DNA of 64,000 bases from Phoronis australis (lineage: Eukaryota > Phoronida > Phoronidae). Of this stretch, positions 46,900 through 59,428 are shown one piece after another. The notes under the pieces were generated by a model that saw nothing but the letters and a program-made list of their open reading frames with translations, searched no databases and had not been told where the DNA came from. The stretch spans positions 141,995 through 205,994 of the forward strand of contig NMRA01000441.1 in NCBI GenBank assembly GCA_002633005.1, given 5' to 3'. A program made the translations under genes and the position numbers. The number at the start of each line of letters is the position of its first letter. Positions within the stretch are counted from its first letter, which is position 1.

Positions 46900-49800
46900 A
46901 TTGGCGGCCATTTTGTTTCTCCATGATGAAGTGTGTGTATAGCCTAGCACATGGATTCGAAACGGATGTTTAATTGTTCGCAAATCGTTCGAAGACAATA
47001 CGTGGCTTCATGTTCGCCATTGATTTGGAAGGGAGGCGTTCGCGAATGAAACGACGGTGAGCAAAGAACTGTGTCTGGCATTACTGAGAATACTGAAGTC
47101 TAGTAAACTCCTGCTAACTGTGGAGTACCATTTCCGTCCTGTTCACCGCCGATGCGTCCACGTTGCAGTGAAAGTTTAACAATGCCATTCCTGGTATTGC
47201 AAACAAACCTTGTACTTCGGGATTAGGCCTGCACCTTTTAGGCTACAACTAACAGCAATGACGAGTTATTGTGTAATTTGCATACAGATGTTCCAGTGAT
47301 GCTTGTAAAAAGCTATTTATTTAATTATGTGTTTCAAGATAAAACATAAATTGATTTTGAATTATTAATCTTCAACAACACATTTAACGTCAATCATTCC
47401 CAGGTAATGTCGGCATTAGTGCCACGTTGCAAGAAAAACAACGTAAGCGATCGAAGTGTTAATTGGGAAAATAATAAGGATTGTTATCCTGAGTACTTGC
47501 ATCAAATCTTTCATTAGAGTAATGTGAAATTAACTTTTGCACGAAATCTAAGGTCCTAATCACACGATTATGATTATCAATTTCCGGCTGCTGACATCAG
47601 TAAATACCTAGTGTATGTTATGCATGGAGCCGCAATCAAACGTAATATTTACACAATACGAGTGATATTCACAAACTTAACTATTCGGAAATTATGAGCA
47701 AACATTTCTCCGTGTATGAGACGAAAGGAATGCTGAATTGTCCATTCCAATAATAAAATGAATGCTAATATAAAGGGAAATTCAGTTGAAAGTTCATCAT
47801 TACTCAAGATACGTAAAAGAAAAAATAGCTGCTTAATGTATGGGTCAACCAATGACAGCATCAGTTTATTGACATTTAAACTCTGACTATGATATTTTGG
47901 AATGAGACATTGAGAATCTTGAAGTACTTTGAATTTTTTGAAAAACATTTGTTAACGAAAACATGTATACAACAAACGTGTTCGATCAGTTGATAGCCAT
48001 TCATATACACATGCGCAAGGTGTCGGCCATATACCACTCAAACATAATCAAAGCAAAAAAAATACCAAAGGGGCCCATCTATTATTAAAATACTCAAATA
48101 AATGAATGTAAAATCAATCTTTCTAAATTTTAAAGTATTAAAAGACTTCCTTCTTGTGTTGTTAACGATACAGTAGATGTGAAAATGTTTCTAAACATAT
48201 GATTAAATTTGTCACATCCTGTCCTATTTTGCCACAAGTATATCCAAATTTGAAAGTTCAAACGAACTTCCGGTTCTGTATAAGATCCGTTGATCATCCG
48301 CTGATTTCCATAAGGACCTATGAAATCCCAACCCCAATCCAGATGGGTAATGTCCTTTGGATGTTTTTACGTAATGTACAAAGCTCGCTATGTTTAAATA
48401 CTTAATGCATAAAAATGAAAACGAGGTTCATAGATGTTATCCGATGTATAATACTAACCTGAAACCGCCCCAATCTAGGTCTAATAAACTATTAAGAATC
48501 GTATACGCCTTTCTCCGCCAAGCACAAGATACGTGTACAGTGCTACCAAGACAACGTGTAGTTTCCCATTTACAGTCACGCTTGAGATTGATGAACACAG
48601 AGTTAATAAAATGAGAATTTATTTGCTTTTAGCTAGATATGCAAACTATTCGTTTGAGATGTTTACAAGACTACAAACGAAAGTCATTGTCTGTGATTAT
48701 TTTTCAAATCACAAATTGCCTTCTTTAGACCATAAATCGAGTAAAGTGTGGCAATAAATACCTAACACAAAAGGACCGTATAGTCATAAACCTTCCATCA
48801 ACATCCAACAACTTTCTAACATGAGTAATGCCTGTTTAGTACCACTGGCAGTAAAATATTGCTTTGCAGTCTACTAAATATATTGATATCGTAATACCAG
48901 ATTTGCGTACATGGAAATTATCGGTGCGCAGGCGCATATTTTGTGCTGCATGTTTTAAAACTTCAAACCAAAATACATTCGTGATGTTTTTTTTGCACAC
49001 AGGTTATGGAACGCGTTCTGAAAGAACCGTGCTGCAACCATTTATGTTTCCGTAATCCATTATAGGAATTTTCAAACCGTTGGCCACGATAATTTGAGCG
49101 ATTTCAAAAAAAAATCATTGTGAACCATTTTGCCCTGCCGAATAGATTTTAAAATATACGCTCTGGAAAGTCAAGTTCGTCTAATTTGGCTATAAGCATG
49201 ACTGTATTTCATTACAGTAATTTTGTCAACAGAGGTTAAAGTTCGTTTAGACCAGATCGCTAATCAAGTGTGTTTGGGCTTCTTTAATTTGTTCATTGTA
49301 ATTTAATTTAAGGGTCTCGAATAGATTAAAGGGTCATTGTCGGCTTTACGGCCGAAAAACGCATATCACGTGAAACGCTGAATTGTATTCCCAACAAAGC
49401 ACAGACACACAGTTGTGTTTCGTTCCAACAAAGTAAATTTAGCTAGTAATTAATATCTAGACATGAGCGAGTGTCACTCCTTTTCTTAACACCGATTCAT
49501 ATACACTAGGTGTTGTCCATATTAGCTTTCAGCCCGAAAACTGATATAATTGGTGTGAAAGATACAACTACTGATTCTGCTACATGTTCTACACTCGTTA
49601 ATAAATATCACAGTACCACCAAGTTTCATTTCCCTTTATATTTCCGTCGTTTCTAAACATAGTTCCCACGATTTCCACGCATTAAAGGAATGAGTAAATT
49701 ATAGTCCAGGTTACTATTTGATCCACATCATCACTGATTCCGAAATGGGATTTGTTTCGACAGAGCGTAGTTGGGTATGAAACAAAGATTTTTATAATCT

Positions 49801-50570
49801 CGTTTGATTTTGCAAAAAGCGTCAGAAGTTGCCGGGACCTTGACAGCACAGTTATAGCAACACGCCATCTAAATATAGATCAATATATTCTAAGGCTCCA
49901 CGAAAATCGACTAATTAGTTTTAAATGACTAGTAGTAGTTTGGTTTGTTGTTGCACTGGATTATTATGAAATAAATGATCCATGAGTCAGACAAGTTCCG
50001 ATGACGTCATTTCGAACACACCGCTAAAATGTGCACTCGAATGTTAGAAGCCTTCCGATCAAGCACTCTGCCAAAATGATGGCTAATTTTGTTTTTATCG
50101 GTCAGCAACAACGAGGTCAATAGTCAGATTTTATGTCACAAATCCGCTTACAGAGAAAGTATTGGGCATAGTTCAACAGCTCTAACTATGTGCATGAACA
50201 GAAGCTGACACGCGGAGCTTTTGAGTGACAGCAGTATGCGCCCGATCCTCGATCCTGTTTCGCTTCAACTTCACGTCGAAACGCGAAGCTGGAACAAGGA
50301 GGAAGCCGAACACTTTACCTGCGCTTAGCCAATAGTGTGCATGATCAGTTCTGCGTCATAGTGTACGCCTGGCTTTCTTTTCTTTTCACCATATACCGAG
50401 TTAAAACGTCGCCGATTAATATGTTTTGCTGTCTCACTTTGCGTGTTGGCTAAAATGCTAGCGTTTTAGCGACTAGCACCAAAAACGCCAGTAATGTAAC
50501 GATGGTAAAAATCATTAGCTTGTTGCTGGCGCTTTGCTGATGGAGGTTTGAGTTACCCCAAACTACTGGC

Positions 50571-50586
50571 CCTAAATCCGCCACTG
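50571..50586. repeat. Solitary CTAAATCCGCCACTG end
   Basis: The sequence matches the right terminus of the 41921-42076 family. The left end was not found. Confidence 0.4.
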
Positions 50587-50676
50587 GTTTCTGAGTTGGG
50601 TGTGCAAATGCCGACTTTTACGTCACTTCCTGATGACCCATGGATAGTCAATATACGCCAGGTGAATAGCATTCAT

Positions 50677-50802
50677 GGCGTAACCATTTCTCCAAGATAA
50701 CCATGGACCAGTATTTTTGCTGAAGGTAACACCAATTATGTCGTAATAATTTCTCCAATATAACCATGGACCAGTATTTTTGCTCAAGGAAACACCAAAT
50801 AT
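50677..50802 (+). repeat. Tandem duplication, about 63 bp x 2
   Basis: Both units contain ATAACCATGGACCAGTATTT then TTGCT.AAGG.AACACCAA. The copies have diverged at several sites, so it is older than the one at 52381. Confidence 0.9.
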
Positions 50803-52380
50803 GGTAATTGATTTCCCTCTAATATCGTCACCTGACCTTGTTAGTCTGCTCAAAATCAATTGTTAGAAAATAAATCTGTACACACGACAGAAACCACTTA
50901 TCAAATGAAAACTGTCAACTTTGAATATCGATCAAGAAGACAAAATAGGTGTTTAATTCCTAATTTTGTGACTGTTTTACAAATACCATCCTGGAAATGT
51001 GACCAGACTTCAACACGAACAGATAACAATTCAATCTCCCTAATTGGTTGTAAAAAATGTATAAACTCGACTTTACTTCAGGCGGTATTAATACTGTAGC
51101 GAATACATTAAAGGTACATGTCACTCACGTTCTCTAAACGCAATATCCGGTTACTCAATCATACAAAAGATTGACATCACTCCACAGCAAGCCATTTTCT
51201 GATACATGGGACAGTGTCACAAACAAATACGCTTCGTCGCTAGATGGCGATAAGATAGTAGGAGAGCGCCGTACGCTTGAGTGGGAATAAGCGTTTTTCT
51301 TTGCGAGTGAATTCAATGCAGTCATATTTCCAAGTTTTTTTTTATTTTTTTGAACAATCATGTCGTCAAATTTCCACTGTTGAGTGGTAAGATATTCAAC
51401 TGATTCACACGAAAATAACCAACGTCTAAAAACTTTCGTGAACCAAAGAATAGGACCTAAGGAGTTTAATCCCTGTCAATCATCTTCACAGTTTTTTTAA
51501 ATGTTCATCATGAAATATTCACAGTTCATGATGCGCATGTTCAGAAGTACAAAACGTCGACTTGAGTCCACGAGAAATTGCGTGAGCGCAGTAGAAGGGT
51601 CCTCGTTTAGGCTGCTTTGGGTCTCAGGTGAAATTGTTTGCTTGCACAGCGAAATATCTAAAATTCTCCCGACTATCGGGTTGGCGTACGCAATTTTTGT
51701 GCGTTTTTGTGCAGTCGTCAACCTGGAAATGTGTTTATGGATATTTTACGCTTGACCAGTGCCGGATCATCAACTAAGCTACAGCATAGGTCCCGGCACA
51801 TAACAATAACACAGTCGAGGCCTGCTTTACAGCAACAAAGGCCTCACAACGTTTAGTAACGTATAACTGCGTTGATGAAAACCAAAGGGTTGCGTGCACA
51901 GAAACAATAAGCTAAATTCGAGATCAAAAGTCTTCGCATATGAAAAATATGTGTGATTATTAGCGAAGCGAGTGTTTCTGAAAATTTTGTTTTTTCTGAT
52001 AAACATGTTTTGCCGGTGAACTGTTTTGTGTCTGCACTCGATCAAAGACGCTTTTGATGTAAACTTAAATAGACAACCAACTGTTGACGATGGCATTTCT
52101 TTGGCGATTTAGTAAGTTTCCTTAACTACACCAAAACAAAATTTACACTATAGTGAACTTGGAATACATGTACTACTTACATTAAGCTTTTATGGAACAT
52201 ATCTCGATGAAAACCCCGCCGGGGAATTGAAACTGCGTGCGTGTACGTCAGATAAAGTAATTAGGACTATCAGTTAAAGTTTCAATGATTTGTAAAAAAG
52301 CTCGATTTACGCTCATACAATGGAAATGTCAGCAATCAAAACAATTTTTCAAAGCAATTTCTAAATGTTTAAGGATACCT

Positions 52381-52468
52381 GATAATCCCGTTATTTGATT
52401 GTTTGATGGTAAAAAATAAAACACGATAATCCCGTTATTTGATTGTTTGATGGTAAAAAATAAAACAC
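52381..52468 (+). repeat. Tandem duplication, 44 bp x 2
   Basis: The unit starting GATAATCCCGTTATTTGATT and ending AAAAAATAAAACAC occurs twice with no difference (52381-52424 and 52425-52468), so it is recent. Confidence 0.95.
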
Positions 52469-54728
52469 GTTTCCGCCGGTCATAGGCTATGAGAATAAAT
52501 GTGCATTTTTTTCAAATCTACCCAAGCGCTGAAAAATAAATTCTTTGAACTGCCAAAAGGATGAAAGGCTTGAAGATGGCGGATCACTAAAGATTTGCCA
52601 CGTAGTTGAAATCTCAAATAACTCGCGCTTTTGGCAGAAAAAAACGCTTTTCATGTTAATAATTGTAAAAATAGTTATATAAATACTTATCACTTCATGC
52701 AAAATAATTGCACTTTAAAAATCGACGACGGTCGACATTACGTTAGTTACAAATTACTAAAATAAACAGAAAAGTTTTAAACTGACTCATAATTTTGACG
52801 ATGTTTAAACAGTAAGTCAGGTATCATGCAGACATAAAGTTTTCGAGAACTGGCGACAAGTCGAGTGAGAGAGTGGAAGTTTAATCCTCAGCGAAATAAT
52901 ATCTCGCCTGCCAACACCTGCAGTCACCGAATTAGTCTTAGACCCGGTGGCTGTCGCCCCTCAAACTTACGCAAACATTTCAGATTTCTATACAGAACTG
53001 CTTGAACGACCAGCTGCTTCGCAAGAAAATTTTTTTATTTATTTCAAGCAGGCCTATATTCAAGGACATAGGTGCGATATACAGTTTCTAACAAAGTAAT
53101 AGAGGCACAATCATGATCTCTTGCTAATGTTGTTGCTAAGAGCCCTGCTAATAACCTGGCATTGCGCAGGACACCTGTTAACAAGAGCGGTCGTTATGGT
53201 AACTCGCTTCTTCCACTGTCGCGATGCCTCTTGGTTTGCAGACTCGAGAGCTTTTTACGTGATTTGGTCTCGAACGCGAAATAAAATGAAAGGACCTCGT
53301 CTTGAATACCTGGGCCCATGACCTTTACACTTTACTCGAGCATCGACTATAAAATTGACCAATCGCGTGCCTTGCTTAGTAAATTTCAACTTCATACGAT
53401 GTGATTCTTGGACAATTATCGAGTCGAGTCTTTCAAAAAGTTTGGCGGTCCCGGGCCCGGAATAACAAGCAGAAGTTTGATCAAACGAATGACACTTTTG
53501 TGCTCTCACAACTTTAACGAATTTGAATAAAGAATATTCCTAATTTTCATCCGTCAAATACACCATTCGAGGCACGGTTAAACAGACTACTAATCAAACA
53601 GTCATCAACATCGACAGGGTTCGTTGACCCTTCCAAAATTGGGTTGCTCCGCATAAAGTCCAAGTGACCTTCCATTTATGACAGAAACCAACTTACTGCC
53701 AAATGATAAGATTAGACCTTTTCGTTAAAGCAAATCAGCTTACTTTGCGGTTTTCAAAATTAAGGTGAAACTGAAGAAATTGTCTGCGAAGGCACAAGAA
53801 TCTAGCGTAGAGGCTACTAGAATGGTAACAATCTTCGCTTGTGATACGTCACAGTATCGTGCGAAGTCTTGCGTAATCTGACGTTTTCGCGAGGTTCTCC
53901 CGTCCACGGACCTAAATGGCAATCCGCCGGAATTTCAACAAATAAAGCACGATTTCCAAACGTGAGATTAAACAACTTTAATGTATTACATTTCTCATTG
54001 TATCATAAATCCAAATAGTTAAACAAGTATAGTTATTTGCCAGAGCAAAAACATTTAACAACAGTACAGCAACAATTAAAACTCAATATTTTTAAACAAT
54101 GAAAACGTTTTATTGCTCAGCGCCAAGTTCGTTCAGCCTGAAGATAACCTATTGAAGAGAGCCGATACAATTTTCATACATCCAACCAGTCCTGCATCCG
54201 TTGTCAGGTCCCGGCAATGTCAACTGGGGTACATTTCAACTAATGTCCCTTAGGAATTTTATCAATAATTAACAATTTTCAATAAAAAACACTTCAACGT
54301 GAAATAGGTCGCACTTTTTTGGGAAAGACGAGGAGCGTTCAGCTGATGGTGGACATTGGTTTGTACTTACAACACACCACATCGCTTTGTACGGTTTTAA
54401 GCCAAAGCATTTTGAAGCATAAATAGAAATACCGTTGTTCAAGAAATCTCACCAATTAAAACAAATCGATATTTATTCGGCAGCAAGTGAATACATTACG
54501 GGCACACCTCCACCCACCGCCGAACATTTTCCTAGTCGTGGCTAACCTTCACAGAATATTGACGGTGAGAACGGATGCGCCCAAATTCTAGAATTTTCAT
54601 AGAGCAAACCTACTACACATTCCGACGAAAAACGCTCAATTTCTGAAGTATCCTATTTCACAATATAACTACGAATTCGTCAATCTAACATTCCTCATTG
54701 AAAACGCCGCAATGCATTTGCACAGACC

Positions 54729-54840
54729 CGCCTAGAGTTCAGTAACGACGGAACCTCACTAAAAAGCCAGACTTCTCAAGATTAGGTCAGATATTGTGGT
54801 GTGTTTTCAAAGAGGACACGTAATTCTTGCTACAGGTGTT
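54729..54840 (+). mobile_element. CGTTCAGTA-type MITE, partial copy
   Basis: GAGTTCAGTAACGACGGAAC, then CTCACTAAAAAGC..GACTTCTC, repeats the left half of 55051-55170. The right inverted end is not present. Confidence 0.55.
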
Positions 54841-54856
54841 AACGCCACTAACCGCA

Positions 54857-54960
54857 CGCCCGTCTAGAGTTCAGTAACGCTGGACCTCACTAAAAAGCAA
54901 TACTTCTCGAGATTACGCGAGATAATGCCGTGTATCAATGAGAGCACGTGATTTTGGTTC
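54857..54960 (+). mobile_element. CGTTCAGTA-type MITE, partial copy
   Basis: GAGTTCAGTAACGCTGGACC then CTCACTAAAAAGCAATACTT and GAGATTACGCGAGATAATGC. It shares CGTGATT-type internal sequence with 40973-41103, and the right end is missing. It lies 120 bases after the previous copy. Confidence 0.55.
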
Positions 54961-55050
54961 GATTTTTTTCGCCTTGACTGCTACTGGACTCTACCACGCA
55001 GGTAGTGACTGAGGTACGGAAACAAACGGAGAGCAACTAACCAGCTTCCC

Positions 55051-55170
55051 GTTCAGTAACTCTAGGACCTCGCTAAAAAGCAAGACTTCGCGAGATTACG
55101 TGAGATATTGCCGTGCATTTTAAATGGGTCCTAGCGTAGGTACTAGCGTACTACTAGCGTCTACTGAACG
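55051..55170 (+). mobile_element. CGTTCAGTA-type MITE, intact 120 bp copy
   Basis: The ends CGTTCAGTAACTCTAGGACC and GCGTCTACTGAACG are inverted. The inside contains CTCGCTAAAAAGCAAGACTT and GCGAGATTACGTGAGATATT. No clear target duplication is seen. Confidence 0.7.
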
Positions 55171-55672
55171 CACGCCAGTTTCCAATATATTGAGCGAGCG
55201 CAGGGATGAATCACGAGGAGATGACATCGTATAACAGTTCAAAAGTTCAACAGTGAACTAACACCGCTTTATGAAGCGCAAGGCTGGAGACAGTAGACTT
55301 GATTGCTGAGATGCGTTTACAGTGTAATAAGGGTTGACAACTTACAAATGCATGTTTGTTTGTAAGTCGAACAGTTTCTTGTTTGCAAAAAAATGGTTTC
55401 GAAGTAAGTCTGTGCCCAGAGCCAGCAGCAGATCAACGGAACAGCGGGAATTTTTATACCCTGACACTCAAAAGATCCAGTCCAGAGGAAAATACAAATA
55501 AATGCAGTGTTTCATTCACTTTACAAATTTAAAGGGACACAGAAGCGCCATCTGTCAAAACACAAATTTAGATTTATCGTTACGAATTCGGTAACATCTT
55601 GTTCCTTATCGTAACCAGAAATGATTTCTAAGCTTGCGGAACAACAATTCGCAAATGTTGGCTCTACCGTCC

Positions 55673-55726
55673 TTTCGTCACAGCCGGACAGCTTCAGTTG
55701 TTTCGTCACAGCCGGACAGCTTCAGT
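55673..55726 (+). repeat. Tandem duplication, 28 bp x about 2
   Basis: TTTCGTCACAGCCGGACAGC then TTCAGT is repeated directly at 55673 and 55701. Confidence 0.9.
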
Positions 55727-56597
55727 CGCGACGTATTGTTGCCGACAGGAACTACAGTCATTTAAGAGCAATTTCGATACAAGCAAAGGATAAGAACAAA
55801 ACAATGATGTCACTTTGAAAGAGCAAAATGTGCCGGTTTTTGTGATACTACAACAAGATCTGTAGCAATTTTTAATAAAATCGCAAAATACAAATTCACC
55901 GTCGCCGCGTACATACACATCTAGAATCGATAGCCGAGTCAAAGACCGAAAGTAGCCGGGAATTGTGTTGAACGGGATCAGAGTCCACACTGCACGAATC
56001 TAAATGTCAAATACGAGCTCCTGATAGTGTTAAACGCTACATACAGATACATGCAGTAGCTAGAGACTGAGTTCAGGGAGACACCAGTCAGTTTACCCTG
56101 CCTGTCATAAAAAATAGTCGCAAAGATTTCTGTACATTCATATGACAGAAAAGAAGCGTTCAAATAATTGTCTACGTTTGCACATCCACGCTCCAACTTA
56201 GAAAACAATGGCTACATAGCCGGAGCCTTAGTGGCAGCGTTAGTCATGCAGGTATTTCTGCTGGAATAAAGAAATGAACGACAGAAGCATTCATACGCCA
56301 ATACTTGTTCAACTTTAAAAAAAATCTGGATAATTGATAAACCATTGAACAGGACATTTCTGGTTTTGAGATGACGCATTCGGCATATAGAAAACCCTAA
56401 ACACCAGGAACAAGTTAAAAATGTTGCACAGAAATGTAACATTGATACTGCCTCGTGAAACTGTAATTTTTACCCAACAATTCGAGATGAGAGTACTGTT
56501 GTGCGCCCAAAAACTTTGTTAACGTAACTTTCAACGCTTAACTTTAACATTGTGCACAATAAAAAATAACATGACTACTGACACGTGTTTCAATTAT

Positions 56598-56753
56598 TCA
56601 TATATAAACTTGTTTGCCGGCCAAAACGTCAGTGAAGAGTCGGACACAGAACTTGGTGGCGAAGTAGAAGACGAGACCAAAGAATATGGAAATTGGGAGG
56701 GCGGGCAGCGCTTTGCGGAACACGGCGAGCAGAACCAGTGTGAAGCAGAGGCC
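56598..56753 (-). CDS. PSEN: Presenilin, last coding exon
   Basis: Presenilin is the aspartyl protease of the gamma-secretase complex in internal membranes. On the minus strand the acceptor TTTTTTTCTCTTCCAG (ending at 56754) opens a 51-codon exon starting [14 protein letters not shown]. It continues through the invariant ALPALPISI (PALP at exon residues 17-20) and FGLVFYFAT, and ends QVYI then TGA, as presenilins end in a YI pair. It covers the last two membrane segments; PALP is needed for catalysis and complex assembly. The catalytic aspartates lie in earlier exons, which I could not find up to 64000, so they are either beyond the window or missed. The frame is intact and all key residues are present. 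The plus-strand acidic ORF here (56550-56801) is a shadow. Confidence 0.93.
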   Translation of the reverse strand, partial: GLCFTLVLLAVFRKALPALPISIFFGLVFYFATKFCVRLFTDVLAGKQVYI

Positions 56754-57965
56754 CTGGAAGAGAAAAAAACACAGAAACTGAAACTGTTTCACCAACGTTA
56801 AGGCAAAGTGTTGATATCGGCCCACCTGACGCATCGCAAACAACAAAATTACAAGGGAGCTTTATAATTCAAAATATTCTCACTATAGGAGGGACACTGA
56901 TAACTTAATGACCGCGCGACGAGAGGAGCCATCCTCTCGTTACCAAAAACATGTCTACTGAATTTCACTCAAATTTTTAGAGAAAAAATGGTGGAAATCA
57001 AACAAATCAAAGTGCCACTCGAGCGCAGCCCAGATGAGATTCGCACGACAAAAGAAGATTCCGTTTTACATACATAACCCCTTAATCTCACAAAAAGAAC
57101 AACTTAGAGATTTAACAAAATAAAATTGCCACTTGGGAGCGCTACACTAGATTCGTCCACCATACTGGTGCTGTATTCTTTTCCATACAAAACTGCTAAC
57201 TAAATTCCATAAAATTTTTTATGGAGCTTCACTGAAAGAGAGATGGTTATGGGCTAAATTATCCTTGTCTTAATTTACGAAGGTCCACCAAGGAACTTGG
57301 CAGACACGAGGCAGTTACAAGGAAAAATAAAATTCCCCAAGGTGAACTGGTTGGCAATAAACAGACTTACGCCAAATTACCCACAAAACCGCAAGGGGCG
57401 CAGCCTATGTTCGATTCAATAGAAAAAGAGCAGGTTCTGCCAACAATAAGGCACAAACAAATCCGACAAATTACAGTAAAAAATGTAGATTTAGAGGCAG
57501 TCGCAAAAATTAAAATGACACAATAATGGGGGAAAACGACTCCAGGATGTGTTCATATATCGAGGTGTGTCGCCATGTCTGCAAAATTTCACGGAAAACC
57601 ATCAACGGGTTTGGGGGGATAAAGAGGCGGACGTCGACGGTAAAAATGACGGCAATATGCATTCAGTATGTCTGGGTGCATAAAAATGAAAAACAACAGG
57701 TGTAAAATTAATAAAGAAAGGTCAAAAATACATTTTGGAAGGATTAATTTAGAAACAAATTTAGAAAAACATGCCAATTATAAAACCACAAATGTTGGGA
57801 CTACAATTTACAATTACATCGAGATTTTCAATGACATTTCTGTATTGCTGTCTGTTCCCTAACGCAATTAAAATTAATAATTCGAGCCCACGACGACAAT
57901 AGCAACGGAGGCCCTTTCGTGAGCAAAATGACACCCAAGTACGAGGTAAAATTATCATACGTCAG

Positions 57966-58272
57966 GGACCAGTTGCATAAAAGTTACGCGCTCCATAGCA
58001 ACAATGACATCGCATTATCACGCGCCACGTTGTTATTGTTGAACAATGCACCTGGGCCCAGTTGCATAAAAGTTATACGCCGTATAGCAACAATGACGTC
58101 GCATGATCACGCGTCACGTTGTTATTGATGAACAATGCTTATGACGTCATGCAACAATCAAACTTATCCAGCGGATATCTTTTGAAGTTTTATGCAACTC
58201 AGCCCTGATGTCATGTAACAATCAAAACTTATCCAGCGAATAATTTTGAAGTTTTATACAACCCAGCCCAGG
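57966..58272. mobile_element. MITE with a second copy of itself inserted
   Basis: The outer element starts GACCAGTTGCATAAAAGTTA (57968) and ends GAAGTTTTATACAACCCAGC (about 58250-58270). Inside it, 58053-58205 is a complete second copy with ends CCCAGTTGCATAAAAGTTAT and AAGTTTTATGCAACTCAGCC. Both halves of the outer copy match the corresponding halves of the inner one (AGCAACAATGACATCGCAT against AGCAACAATGACGTCGCAT; AACTTATCCAGCGAATA against AACTTATCCAGCGGATA). Confidence 0.75.
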
Positions 58273-59261
58273 TTGAAAAAAAAACTATGAACTGCGTAAC
58301 GTCAGATTGAGCGAGATCTGTTGACAATATAAAATGAACCACTAAATTTTCATGACAAGACACAAGAACGAGTTCCACGTAATTCCCACCAGACTACTGG
58401 GAAGAAGCGTTAGGCCGTCTGTTTAAAAAAGCTATCGTGTACTTTTAAAACTCGACCGAAATCCAGATTCAATGAAACAAAAGTAAAAATTGGACTATAC
58501 AAGATTAACACTTAGAACTAATATTTTTGTAACGTCATACAAATGTTTAATGTGTGTAAACATTCACCAATCACTTAACCAAGTGGAGTGTAACACCACC
58601 GACTGCTCATTTCCTCTTTAGGACGCCCAATTGCACTGACAAGATTATCACGCCGGCTCATCAATAACAAAATGGCGCCAAATTTCACGCCTGGTGCATT
58701 AAAGCAACCACTCAATAAAACCCCTGGAGTGTGACTGGCGATGAGTTTCCGACAAGCAAATCTTCGCTAACAATAAACAATTTGCAAAAGAATAGCGCAC
58801 ACAGAACAAAATTCTTCAAATTTCCATTCCGTGTTTTCTCAACGTTGTTGCAAAGGAAGATTAAAACATGTTTTACGCTAATGCACAGCAAAAACTACTG
58901 AGTGAAAAAATGGAGTAATCTCTTTCGGCGCTGGAAAATCAAAACACAGGTAAGTACAGATGGGCTCATGTGGTCACCCATTTGGTAGAACATAAAATGC
59001 AACTTTATTGAAAATACACAAGTAATGCATTGTATTTACTATTTAAAGAATACAAAGCGTTTTGCACAATGTGTATGGTGTAAATGCATAAAAATATTGA
59101 TATTTTCGCTTGCTGTCAAAATGTCCAACAATTTACCTTTCTAAGTGGTAGGCGCCGGAAATGCGGACACTTCACTGACGTTACAGACACATTTTGCGTG
59201 GATGCTTAGCAACGCTACTATTCTATTTGATGCTATTTCTGATGACGTGAGTGACGAATAA

Positions 59262-59428
59262 CCTGGGTTTAGATCTAATCTCCTCAGACTCTACTCAGAC
59301 TCGAAACTTTTAGCAGTTATGTCGTATACTTCCGAAACAAATTTGTAAGTTTATTCGAAACATGTCATGCACATTCGCCAATATTCGACTTGAGTTTCCA
59401 GTACAGAAATTAAAACCCCGGGCCCTGG
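59262..59428. mobile_element. GGTCTC-type MITE copy, short
   Basis: It starts ACCTGGGTTTAGATCTAATC and ends AAACCCCGGGCCCTGG, with CAGACTCGAAAC and TTCGACTTGAGTTTCC inside. It is an internally deleted family member of about 167 bases. Confidence 0.5.

Larger units (their letters stand above)
46900..56597. other. Long stretch with no gene recognised
   Basis: Nearly 10 kb with only short ORFs, three tandem duplications and a cluster of CGTTCAGTA-type MITEs near 54.7-55.2 kb. TTAAAGGGWCATTGTCG-like element ends occur at 49327 and, beyond this stretch, at 61507. The 3' UTR of presenilin should lie just below 56598. Confidence 0.5.

Noticed and set aside
56550-56801. Plus-strand acidic 83-codon ORF
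   Set aside because: It is the complement of the presenilin exon, whose conserved motifs and acceptor show that the minus strand is the coding one.
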